From NCBI GenBank assembly GCA_964532085.1, contig CAZHHH010000011.1:1-37171 (forward strand): a stretch of 37,171 bases of DNA. Reading direction: 5' to 3'. The DNA is from CAZHHH01 sp964532085. Lineage in GTDB: Bacteria > Bacteroidota > Bacteroidia > Bacteroidales > Marinilabiliaceae. Below are positions 8,111-16,621 of this stretch, one piece after another (the stretch's first letter is position 1; each line of letters begins with the position of its first letter). The notes under the pieces were generated by a model. That model had not been told where the DNA came from, ran no database searches, and was given only the letters and a program-made list of their open reading frames with translations. The translations under genes were made by a program, and so were the position numbers.

Positions 8111-8468
8111 TTTATTGTGCGATACTAATATATTAATTCATTTACTTGGTAGTAATCAAAATGTTTTAGAACTTCTTTCTGATAAGAAGATTTATATTTC
8201 ATCTATTACGGAACTAGAACTCTATGGGAAAAAAGGTCTTTCTAAAGCAGAAATGAATATTATTGATGAGTTAATTGATGATTGTTTTATTATTGATCTC
8301 ATTGGACCTATAAAAGAAATTGTTAAAGAATTAAAACAACGATATTCTATAAAATTACCTGCTGCAATTATTGCTGCATCATCCATTTATACCGATATTC
8401 CTTAAGTTACTTTTGATAGTGATTTTAGAATTATAAAAGAAATAAAATTAATTTTATTTGAATTCTAA
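8097..8468 (+). pseudogene. Inactivated PIN-domain (VapC-like) toxin
   Basis: The frame from ATG 8097 stops at 8403-8405 after 102 residues, but the same frame continues to 8468 with VTFDSDFRIIKEIKLILFEF, exactly what a PIN domain needs at its end. A single change (TTA to TAA) would explain the stop and would restore a 123-residue protein. PIN toxins are Mg-dependent ribonucleases with four acidic residues. D9 (LLCDTNILIHLL) and the glutamates of ITELELYG (39/41) are present, but the third is lost: KLPDAIIAA of the family reads KLPAAIIAA here (A89, one base change from GAT to GCT). The fourth (TFDSDF) lies beyond the stop. With two independent lesions the nuclease is almost certainly dead. 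A truncated product could still bind the antitoxin. Confidence 0.82.
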
Positions 8469-8570
8469 ATAGAAATTATCAACTTTATTAGTTCCCTTTT
8501 TATTCAATTGTTTTTTATAAAAAACAATTTAGATTTTCAACGATTATTTTATAAATAACTTTATATTTTA

Positions 8571-8578
8571 TACTTTTG
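8571..8578 (+). promoter_or_regulatory. Putative -7 box (TACTTTTG) for the SPOR lipoprotein
   Basis: TACTTTTG matches TAnnTTTG, and TTTA lies at the expected -33 position (8548-8551, 19 nt upstream). The leader would be about 60 nt. Confidence 0.5.
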
Positions 8579-8642
8579 GATATGCTTTTAATGAGCTACA
8601 AAAAGTAAATAATATTAATCTTAGAATATTAATTTTTTAATT

Positions 8643-9137
8643 ATGAAATTCAAATATCTTTTTTTTATATCGACGATTTTTCTTTTTTCTTCTTGTGCAA
8701 GTATGCGTAAAGGTACATCTTCATTGCCTAAGAGTGCTGTTGTTCAGAGTGAAGATAAGAAAAAACCAACTCCACGTGTTGAGCCTAAATCGCGACCTGA
8801 GCCAGTTATTGTTGTAAAAGATGAACCTATAATTGATGTAAAGGAGGAGCCTACAATAGTGATTAAAGAGGAGCATGTGGTTGATATTGATGTTAATAAA
8901 CCAGACTTTAATTATTATGTTATTGTTGGTTCTTTTAAATCTGTTGATAATGCTAAGAGTTTTCAATCACAGTTGATAGAGCAAGGTTTTGCTCCAAATG
9001 TTTTGGAGAGTGAAATAGGCTTTTATCGTGTGTCAATTGCTGCATATAATGAAGAGATGCCAACAAGGAGACGTATATCTCAAATTAGGGAAGAGTATCC
9101 GCAATATTATGATGTTTGGCTATTGAAAAAGAAATAA
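8643..9137 (+). CDS. SPOR-domain lipoprotein
   Basis: A 164-residue lipoprotein. The signal peptide ends in the lipobox FSSC, with C18 as the lipidated cysteine. A proline/glutamate-rich linker (about 35-85, with repeated DEPIIDVKEEPTIVIKEE-like units) spans part of the periplasm. A C-terminal SPOR domain (~90-164, opening NYYVIVGSFKSVDNAKSF and containing GFYRVSIAAY) follows. SPOR domains bind peptidoglycan strands stripped of stem peptides and target proteins to the septum or to remodelled wall. It is a single-gene unit with its own promoter, followed by a repeat island. Confidence 0.9.
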   Translation: MKFKYLFFISTIFLFSSCASMRKGTSSLPKSAVVQSEDKKKPTPRVEPKSRPEPVIVVKDEPIIDVKEEPTIVIKEEHVVDIDVNKPDFNYYVIVGSFKSVDNAKSFQSQLIEQGFAPNVLESEIGFYRVSIAAYNEEMPTRRRISQIREEYPQYYDVWLLKKK

Positions 9138-9359
9138 TCAAATATTAATTATCAATGTACAATTATCAATGAATAATGAAGAATTGTCAATGTACAATCT
9201 ACAATGTGGATGAATTGAAAGTTGATAGTTTGATCAACGCCTAGTAGGGAAGGACAGAGCAATGACAATATTGAATTTCGGAGGGCGGAATAACCACAAA
9301 GCGGCGTAGTGAGCTTACCGAACTGCTCACGAAGTAGTTATGATTTGATTTGTTGCATT

Positions 9360-9450
9360 CAACCCACTATCGGGGTTGGTTTGGCTGGATTGTTATACCC
9401 CGCAATAAATTGCGAGGTTAATCATATTTTACCCCATTCGGGGTAATTAT
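9360..9450 (+). repeat. Composite hairpin repeat, copy B
   Basis: Same-strand relative of 381-490: CAACCCACT...GGGGTTGG, then a hairpin with arms ACCCCGCAAT and ATTGCGAGGT (9397-9418), then TACCCCATTCGGGGTAA. It lacks the GTGTCTCG...CGAG insert present in copies A and A'. Confidence 0.7.
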
Positions 9451-9723
9451 ACAATGCATAAAACAATGAGGTTTACAGTAATGTAATAATACGTAATCTC
9501 TTTGACCTCCAATCTTTTAAAGGAGGTTACTAGCAAGCTACGCAAAATTTCATAGACAAAAAAACGTTATAATAAAAAATAGTGCTTCTCAATATTATCA
9601 AATTTTAATTTTAAAATAAGAATTAGTTATATGCAATAAGCCCATTTACTGTGTCTAGCTGAAAACAAGAGGGGTTTGGGGTATAGCGTGATGGAAATAA
9701 TAGAAAAATCAAAATGTAACAAT

Positions 9724-9761
9724 AAAAAAAGTAAAAATCATTTAAGATTTCTACTTTTTTT
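9724..9761. terminator. Bidirectional terminator hairpin after the barrel gene
   Basis: Arms AAAAAAAGTAAAAATC and GATTTCTACTTTTTTT around a short loop, giving a T run on either strand. It starts 19 nt beyond the stop of the minus-strand barrel gene and most likely ends that operon. Confidence 0.75.
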
Positions 9762-9779
9762 ATGTTCTGTTTTCAATAT

Positions 9780-11564
9780 TTAGAATGAATAACCTACACC
9801 AACACGTCCGTTAAAGCGGTGGGATGGGTAGCCGTTCCATCTATAGTAAGATGAGAGTGCTACATTTCTAAACTCTGCAAAGAAGTTCCATCTCTTATTA
9901 TGTTGATAGTTTGCACCAAGATTAAAGTCATAAACTGGCTTTAGTGTAACAATTGATGTTGGCAAACCTGCTTTTCTTTCACCTATAATATTTGCCGAAG
10001 CAAACACTCCTAAACTCTCATTTATATAGTAGTTAGCTCTTATTCCTAATTCCATTTGTGGTTTATGCCAAGCATACTCTAAAGAGTCCATATCCCATTT
10101 GTAATATGTACCTTTTAATATCACATTGAAATCTGGCTCAAAATCTACCTTTAATTCTCCAGATACTTTTAGCAAGGTCCCATCATCATAATCTACATCA
10201 AATAAATTACTATAATGCTGTGTTAATGTGTCATTTTCAAGTGTGTAAGCTTTGTTTATAAAGAAGTGTTCATCTATAAATGAGATATAATTAACTTTTG
10301 CTGCAAAAGAGGTTGTTCTGCTAAAATTACCAACTACTCCGATAAACATATCTATACCATGAAAGGCTGTGTTTACATCTGTATTAGGTGCAATAAATGG
10401 ATTTTCCTTCAGAACTAAATCATAATATGATGGTTTGATATCTCCTGTAATACCTCCTTCAAGTGCAATAATTTCATCAATAACATTTACTTTTATGATA
10501 AAATCAGGATTTAAATATATTTCAGTGTCATTATATGCATTTTCATAACCAAATCCTAAACCAATTTTTAAAGAAGTACTACCAGTATTAATTGCTAGAG
10601 CTGGATTTAGTCTAACAAGAAGTTGGTCTTTTTTTGTTGGTTCAAATGGCTCAGGAACTTTGTTTAATTTAAAATTAGAAGTAGCATATTTAACATCGCT
10701 AAATAACAATAAACTACTGTTACTATTGCCAAGTGGTATGTTCAAATCAGCTAGAAAATCGACTCTATTTTCATTAAAACCCCATTTGTTTCCTACGGTA
10801 TTGAATCCAAAGTTTAGATTATAGTTAAAAAGTTGACTTCTTGTAACTCTATTCATAAACCCAAGATTGAGACCAAAATTCGTAAAAAACTGACTGTCAT
10901 TTTCTAAAAGTTGTTCTCCAGTATATGTATTGCCAGGTAGAGAAGATTTGTCTATATAAGATGCGCTTCTATCAATGTCATTTAATCCATAATATCTATA
11001 TGAAAAATTGTCAAATTTTAAATCTAGACCAAGAGTCTTGTCACTGAAAAAGTGACGCATATAAAATGAGCCATCTGTTTCATGAAATGGTGCTGAAACT
11101 TTTTCGTTATTCTCTAATTTAAGCTTGCCAAATGAAGATTCATGGCCTAATTTTAGAGCCAGTGCATATTTCTCTTCTTGTAATATGTTGTAATTAATTC
11201 CACCACCAATTAAACTGTAATTTCCTCCATATAAGTGAGCATACGCAGGAAGAAGACTCTCCATTGGTGCTTTCGAAAGTTTGGCAGGTATAAGTGGCAC
11301 TATCTCTGGTGTTCCTAAAAATGTTTTACCCGTAATTTTATAATCAAAAACGATAGGTGCAACTTCATCATCATTTTCAGAGGGCATTTCATTAATTTTA
11401 AATGCATCCGAAATAATTGGATTATACTCTTGTACAACTTGCACCTCTTTCTTTATTTCCTCTTCACTTGTTTGTGAAAATAGAGGGAAAGAGAATAATA
11501 TTGCAATAATTACTATCCAGCTTTTTTTATCTATATTCATTTTTTTAACTTCTTTTTTTCTCAT
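9780..11564 (-). CDS. Outer-membrane beta-barrel protein (plug-less TonB-receptor-like), paired with TPR protein
   Basis: A 594-residue outer-membrane protein. The start may be the second methionine (M9, 11540), which gives a cleaner signal peptide: MNIDKKSWIVIIAILFSFPL then FSQ. After the signal comes EVQVVQEYNPIISDAFKINE, a conserved opening in a Bacteroidota family often labelled TonB-dependent receptor although no plug domain or TonB box is evident. The rest alternates short hydrophobic and aromatic strands typical of a barrel, and the last residue is phenylalanine in GRVGVGYSF, the usual signal for BAM insertion. It is 45 nt downstream of the large TPR gene and co-transcribed. Function unknown; barrel prediction firm, family from memory. 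Confidence 0.75.
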   Translation of the reverse strand: MRKKEVKKMNIDKKSWIVIIAILFSFPLFSQTSEEEIKKEVQVVQEYNPIISDAFKINEMPSENDDEVAPIVFDYKITGKTFLGTPEIVPLIPAKLSKAPMESLLPAYAHLYGGNYSLIGGGINYNILQEEKYALALKLGHESSFGKLKLENNEKVSAPFHETDGSFYMRHFFSDKTLGLDLKFDNFSYRYYGLNDIDRSASYIDKSSLPGNTYTGEQLLENDSQFFTNFGLNLGFMNRVTRSQLFNYNLNFGFNTVGNKWGFNENRVDFLADLNIPLGNSNSSLLLFSDVKYATSNFKLNKVPEPFEPTKKDQLLVRLNPALAINTGSTSLKIGLGFGYENAYNDTEIYLNPDFIIKVNVIDEIIALEGGITGDIKPSYYDLVLKENPFIAPNTDVNTAFHGIDMFIGVVGNFSRTTSFAAKVNYISFIDEHFFINKAYTLENDTLTQHYSNLFDVDYDDGTLLKVSGELKVDFEPDFNVILKGTYYKWDMDSLEYAWHKPQMELGIRANYYINESLGVFASANIIGERKAGLPTSIVTLKPVYDFNLGANYQHNKRWNFFAEFRNVALSSYYRWNGYPSHRFNGRVGVGYSF

Positions 11565-11609
11565 ATTAAGATGATAAACAAATCTCTCTAAGATTAAATT
11601 ATTATGATT

Positions 11610-14600
11610 TTATAAATCACTGTTTTTTCTAAGCTCTTTCAGTTTGTCTTGAGCAACTCCTCTTATGCCATCTTCTTGATTTTCATAGTTTTCAAGTAGA
11701 CTTTCTAAGTATTGAACAGCTTGGAAATATTCTCCACGTCCAGCATAAATATCTGACAGTAGAATAAAACTTTTTGCTAGCCAGAACTGATGCGGCGTAC
11801 CTTTATTTATAAAGTCGAAAATCTCTTCTTCTGCTGCTGTTGCATCTCCTCTATCAAAAAGTATTGCAGCAATTCTAAATTTAGATTCAGCCCCTTCTTT
11901 GCTACTTGTGCTTTGTGCTAACAGTCTAAATTCTGTTAATGCCTCTTCATGTTTATCAATTGCAAGGTTAGAAAGTGCTTTATAATATCTAGCTTCTCTA
12001 ATTATCTCAGCTGCAATTCTTGGATGTTCTATCACTTTGTCAGCAATTTCAATTGTAAACTGAGGTAATTCGCTGCGATATAGAGCACGCATTTGCCCGA
12101 CAAGGGCTTGGTGTCTATTCTCTTCTAAATCAGCCTCTTCTTCTAGTCTTTTGAAGAATTCTAAAGCTTGTGTATAATTTTTATTGTGATAATGTATTTC
12201 TGCGGCTCTTAAAAGTGCATCTTCGGAGAACATACTACGTCCACGACCAGTGACAAATTCATAAGATTTTAATGCTTTAGAATACTCTTCTTCACGGTAA
12301 TATGTATCTGCTAAATAGTAGTGTGCATTTAGTTCAAAACGTCCTTGTGGAAATGAGTTTAGATACTCCTCAAATCTTGTTATAGATTGTTTTACATTCC
12401 CTGCCATATATAATCTTTCTGCAGCCATATATGATAGTGAATCTCGCTGACGGTCGTCAACACGTGCAAAACCACCGATTTGATTTGTGTAACTAATATA
12501 ACCTTCAGGGTCATTTCTATCCATATAAATACTCCTTATTCCCATTAGAGCATCTTCTGCTTCTGGAGTGCCAGGATATTCATTAACTACACGTTTATAA
12601 TAAACCATTGAGTTGTCATATTGCTCAGCATTGTAATATACCAATCCTAACTGTAACATCGCTTTATTTGCAAATCTGCTTCGCGCATGTTTATCTCTAA
12701 CAGTTTTAAAATATCTTATTGCAGAATCTAAATCTCCAACTCTAACGTGAGAACGCCCTAATTCATAAAGCGCATCATCCACATATCTTGAGCGTGGATA
12801 GTTGTCAACAACTTTCTTTAATTCAATGATTTTAGCCTCTTCACCAGAAACAAACCCGATAGCCAATCCTTTTTGAAATTGTGCATAATCTGGCGCACCG
12901 CTACTAATTGATACGGACTTGTTATAGTTGGTAACTGCATTTGAAAAATCACGAATCATATAATGTGAATCGCCAATTCTATTGTATGAATCGCCAATCA
13001 TTCTTTCTTGGTCTGCTTTTGCAATATTTATAAATCTTTTGAACCAATCGGCAGCTAAATCATAGTTTTTGCGGTTAAAATGTACATACCCAATATTGTA
13101 ATGTGCTACTGTGTATTCGGGAAGTTGTCTCGAAGCATTTGTTTGTATAAATTGAGAATAGTCTGTTAATGCCTCTTGATATCTTCCTAATCTATAGTAT
13201 GTTTCACCTCGCCAGTAGGTCGCACTTAGCCTTGTTTTAGTGTCATAAGAACCATATTTCAAACTGTAATTAAACATTGCCAAAGCATCGGTAAATTGTA
13301 GATTAGTAAACAACTCAATACCTCTGTGATATGAAACTCGTTGCAACGCACTGTAAACTCTATCATTTTTGTGCTGAATTTTTTCCATTGTAGCCAATGC
13401 TTGGCTATAGTTTTTAGTTACCATTAATGCTTGACTTAGATAGTTATATGCATCATCAATGTAAACGCTATTTGGAAAGTCATTTATAAACTGTAAAAGT
13501 GAATTTATAATTTCATTAAATGGAGAAAACGAGAGTTCATAGTTCAATTTTATTGAATTAAACATAGATTCTTCTTTTATCATCCCATCAAACTCATATC
13601 TTGACGCAGCTTCGAATGCTATACGTGCATTTTTTTTATCGTTTAATTTTAAATAGCAATCTCCAAGATGATAGTATGCATTTTGAGTCATTGCATCTTC
13701 TCCAGATGTTACTTGAGCTAAGTTGTTAGCTGCTTGGTCATAATCTTTAGTGAAATAATATGCTAGTCCCAAATGGAAATAATCCTCACGTCGAGGTTTC
13801 TTTGTTTCACTAACTACAACTTTCATATAAGGGATTGAACGTGCATAATCCTTTTTAGCAAACCACGAATCACCTAACACACGTGATAAATCTGTGCGCA
13901 TAACTCCGCGTGCATCTTCCATCAGCGGTGTTCCGTAGTCGATAGCTTTATCATAATCACCCTCCATATAGTAAATCTGGGCAATATAATAAGGTATAAT
14001 ATTCTTAAACCCTGGTTCATCCTTAATTCTTATAAAAGTTCTCAATGCCTCTTGATGACTGCCTTCTTCATATAAAATATGAGCATAATAGTAATTAGCG
14101 GCAGACCAATATTGAGATTGAGTATCTTTTGCTTTTGCTAAATATGGTTTTGCTTCTTTTCGCTGTCCATCGTCAAAAAGTGCATATCCATATTTAAAAT
14201 TATATCTTAACCGAACATCTCTTGATAATGAGTTGGGGTCAACTTTTGCATACCAACGTAATGCTATTTTTGTTCTGTTTTCGTCTTGCGCAATCTCTCC
14301 AAGTAAAAATTTAGCGTGAGAAATTCGTGTACTTTGTGGATAGTCCGTTAAAAAAGTTTCTAAAAGCCAATATGCATCCTTGTTTTGTAATCTAAATGCA
14401 GAAAGTGCTTCATAAAACGCTGCATCACTTTTTAGTGAACCAACACCACTATATAAATTGGTTTTACAGTGACCAAATTGCTCACGAGAAACACCATAAT
14501 AGCCAAGTTCGAAATTTTTCATAGCCTCTTCATAAAGGCGCTCTGGTTGATCTACATCTCCACTTTGTTGACTGAACATCAAAGAAGTGACAAGAGTTAA

Positions 14601-14666
14601 GACAGTAAGGATAAAGAACCGTAGGGACATAATTCTAATTATATTAAATTGTGAATTTTTATACAT
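11610..14666 (-). CDS. Large tetratricopeptide-repeat periplasmic protein
   Basis: A 1018-residue protein built almost entirely of TPR units after an N-terminal signal peptide. The likely start is M13 (14630), giving MSLRFFILTVLTLVTSLMFS and cleavage near SQQ. Repeats are easy to see, for example AAFYEALSAFRLQNKDAYWL, DDALYELGRSHVRVGDLDSA and AHYYLADTYYREEEYSKALK, and run from about residue 35 to 1000. Such arrays bind peptides or other proteins; the pairing with the outer-membrane barrel immediately downstream suggests a periplasmic or outer-membrane-associated partner, perhaps in envelope assembly or export. Reading frame intact. No catalytic motif seen. Confidence 0.85.
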   Translation of the reverse strand: MYKNSQFNIIRIMSLRFFILTVLTLVTSLMFSQQSGDVDQPERLYEEAMKNFELGYYGVSREQFGHCKTNLYSGVGSLKSDAAFYEALSAFRLQNKDAYWLLETFLTDYPQSTRISHAKFLLGEIAQDENRTKIALRWYAKVDPNSLSRDVRLRYNFKYGYALFDDGQRKEAKPYLAKAKDTQSQYWSAANYYYAHILYEEGSHQEALRTFIRIKDEPGFKNIIPYYIAQIYYMEGDYDKAIDYGTPLMEDARGVMRTDLSRVLGDSWFAKKDYARSIPYMKVVVSETKKPRREDYFHLGLAYYFTKDYDQAANNLAQVTSGEDAMTQNAYYHLGDCYLKLNDKKNARIAFEAASRYEFDGMIKEESMFNSIKLNYELSFSPFNEIINSLLQFINDFPNSVYIDDAYNYLSQALMVTKNYSQALATMEKIQHKNDRVYSALQRVSYHRGIELFTNLQFTDALAMFNYSLKYGSYDTKTRLSATYWRGETYYRLGRYQEALTDYSQFIQTNASRQLPEYTVAHYNIGYVHFNRKNYDLAADWFKRFINIAKADQERMIGDSYNRIGDSHYMIRDFSNAVTNYNKSVSISSGAPDYAQFQKGLAIGFVSGEEAKIIELKKVVDNYPRSRYVDDALYELGRSHVRVGDLDSAIRYFKTVRDKHARSRFANKAMLQLGLVYYNAEQYDNSMVYYKRVVNEYPGTPEAEDALMGIRSIYMDRNDPEGYISYTNQIGGFARVDDRQRDSLSYMAAERLYMAGNVKQSITRFEEYLNSFPQGRFELNAHYYLADTYYREEEYSKALKSYEFVTGRGRSMFSEDALLRAAEIHYHNKNYTQALEFFKRLEEEADLEENRHQALVGQMRALYRSELPQFTIEIADKVIEHPRIAAEIIREARYYKALSNLAIDKHEEALTEFRLLAQSTSSKEGAESKFRIAAILFDRGDATAAEEEIFDFINKGTPHQFWLAKSFILLSDIYAGRGEYFQAVQYLESLLENYENQEDGIRGVAQDKLKELRKNSDL

Positions 14667-14775
14667 TAACGATAAATATAAAATATAATTGCCGAAATTA
14701 ATAATTATTGATGAAACATCAATAAAGACAATTGGTTTTATTTAAAACAGAAAGTGGAGATATCCATTTCAAAAC

Positions 14776-16602
14776 TTAATCAAGACTGTTTTTCCACTCA
14801 GAAAGTACAACTAAAATCCAGATATAACTAAATGGAATATTTGTATTATCATTTAAAAACTGATTCCATAATTTAAAAACCTCTTCTTTATCAAATATTT
14901 CCCAATCAGCGATGTTTGAAAGACGTTCTTCAACAAAGGGTTTTAAATCTTTTTTTAGCCATAAATTCCAGGGTAAAACGAATCCCATTTTTGGTCTATC
15001 AACAATATAATTTGGCAAAAATTGAGGAAAACTATCAATTAATAGCTGCTTTGGTTTTCCATACGATTTTAACTCATCAGGAAGTGAAATTATATACTCG
15101 ATTAGTTCTTTATTTAAAAATGGCGAATATATCGAAAGATTATGTGGCTGTGACATCTGTTCACTATCTCGTAAAAGGGTGTTGTCAACATAGCTAATTA
15201 ATTCTAATTGTGTAATTCTACTATATGTTTGATTTTTAGAGATTTTAATGTTGCTGTTTTGTAATGTGCTTAAAGTTAGATTGTTGTCAAGTTGAATATC
15301 TGGATTTAATATGTTTTGTAGCTGATTATTATTAAAAACTTGTCGTGATATTAAGAATATCTCTTCGATACTATATTTTTTAAGGCGTAATAATTCAGCA
15401 ATTTTATCAATGTTTGAACCACTTTTTAATGATTCTACTGTTTTTGCAGTAAAATTTCTTATTTGATAAGGCGTTTTCCATAGAGATGAGATTTTATTTA
15501 AAGTTTTTGCTCTTGAGAAAATTGGATATCCTCCAAAAATCTCATCACCACCAATACCAGAAAATATAGAGTTAATTCCCTGTTCTGATGCCACTTTAGA
15601 GGCTATCCAACTATTTAGTCCGTCGCCGCTCGGGTGGTCAAAGTTTTTCAGTGCTGTCGGTATCTCTATTAGAAAATCTGAGGATGATAAAATATGTTCT
15701 GTATGATTAGAGCCTATGTTTTTAGCAATAAATCGTGCATATTTAGATTCATCAAATTTATCTTCTGCAAATGCTATGTTAAATGTGTTTATTGGTTGAT
15801 TGTTTAGCTCTGCAAGAACTGATGCTGAAAGTGTAGAGTCAATTCCACCCGATAAAAATGAGGATGATATATTATTGCTTTCAGAAATATTTTTTACAGA
15901 ATTTTGAAATATATTTTTAATCTCTTCTTTAACTTGCTCTATATCTGCTCTTTTATTGGAAGTTGTGGGTTCAATATTCCAATATCGGCTTATTTCAATG
16001 TCGCCATCTGTTTTATATGTTAAAAATGAAGCTGGAGGAACAGCTGTTATCTCTTTCAAAATAGTATTTGGTGCTTGAACAGTTTGATATCTAAGATAAT
16101 CAATTAGTGCTTCAGAAGATATTTCTTTAGAAATAAGTGTTGATGCAAGTAGTGTTTTTATTGATGTAGAGAAGACGAGACTATCTTTGTTTTTTGCATA
16201 ATATAGCTGTTTTACACCAAAAGAATCGCGGACTATTGTTAACTCCTGCTTATGTTTATCCCATATAACTGCTGCAAATGCACCTTCAATAAGTTTCAAT
16301 GAATCTTGTTTAGATCTTTTCCATAATTCAGAAAAAAGTTGGCAATCATTAAAATTATTATTTATCGAGTGTTCTTTTTTTAACTCTTTTGAATTATAAA
16401 TGACACCATATAAAATCGATATATATCTTTGACATTCAGAAGTTGTAATCTCTGAAACTTGATTTCCAACTCCACTAATTCCAATGTTTTGGGCAAACCA
16501 CTCTTTTTTATCACCATTTTTGGTGAAGTTATGACTCATTTTGTTAATTATACCCTTAATGTCAGTTTCATTTTTGGATATTATTCCAGCTATAACGTTC
16601 AT
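14776..16602 (-). CDS. Asparagine-synthetase-like amidotransferase lacking the glutaminase active site
   Basis: A 608-residue AsnB-family protein. The synthetase half is intact: the PP-loop SGGIDS (251-256) and SIFSGIGGDEIFGGYP for ATP activation of a carboxylate. The N-terminal glutaminase domain keeps its scaffold (LIEGAFAAVIWDKHKQELTI, RDSFGVKQLYY) but not its chemistry. The usual MCGIAG reads MNVIAG, so the nucleophile Cys2 is Asn; NGEIYN reads YGVIYN; and no HRRL-type arginine motif is seen. It therefore should not hydrolyse glutamine and may use ammonia or another nucleophile, as in beta-lactam synthetases. The ATG at 16602 aligns with the family start; a TTG six nt upstream does not restore a cysteine. 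It starts 19 nt after the glycosyltransferase stop, suggesting a shared product. AsnA is encoded at 30231, so asparagine supply is already covered. Confidence 0.88.
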   Translation of the reverse strand: MNVIAGIISKNETDIKGIINKMSHNFTKNGDKKEWFAQNIGISGVGNQVSEITTSECQRYISILYGVIYNSKELKKEHSINNNFNDCQLFSELWKRSKQDSLKLIEGAFAAVIWDKHKQELTIVRDSFGVKQLYYAKNKDSLVFSTSIKTLLASTLISKEISSEALIDYLRYQTVQAPNTILKEITAVPPASFLTYKTDGDIEISRYWNIEPTTSNKRADIEQVKEEIKNIFQNSVKNISESNNISSSFLSGGIDSTLSASVLAELNNQPINTFNIAFAEDKFDESKYARFIAKNIGSNHTEHILSSSDFLIEIPTALKNFDHPSGDGLNSWIASKVASEQGINSIFSGIGGDEIFGGYPIFSRAKTLNKISSLWKTPYQIRNFTAKTVESLKSGSNIDKIAELLRLKKYSIEEIFLISRQVFNNNQLQNILNPDIQLDNNLTLSTLQNSNIKISKNQTYSRITQLELISYVDNTLLRDSEQMSQPHNLSIYSPFLNKELIEYIISLPDELKSYGKPKQLLIDSFPQFLPNYIVDRPKMGFVLPWNLWLKKDLKPFVEERLSNIADWEIFDKEEVFKLWNQFLNDNTNIPFSYIWILVVLSEWKNSLD

Positions 16603-16621
16603 TGGCAACAGGTTTATCAGT

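Larger units (their letters stand above)
9138..9779. repeat. Repeat island between convergent genes
   Basis: About 640 nt without a gene. 9147-9208 repeats words such as ATTATCAATGTACAAT, as at 2231-2286. 9232-9254 is an inverted relative of 2321-2343. 9360-9450 is a third copy of the composite hairpin repeat. 9509-9530 contains an ACCTCC/GGAGGT hairpin. 9638-9684 holds the GTGTCTAGCTGAAAACAAGA module, inverted relative to 26508-26543. The last ~55 nt are a terminator for the barrel gene. Shared modules show the islands belong to one repeat population. Confidence 0.7.

Noticed and set aside
8721..8966. Minus-strand open frame opposite the SPOR lipoprotein
   Set aside because: Shadow of the proline/glutamate linker; asparagine-rich with no family.
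16603..16608. TTG start for the AsnB-like gene
   Set aside because: Would add two residues (MP) and not restore Cys2; the ATG at 16602 aligns with the family start.
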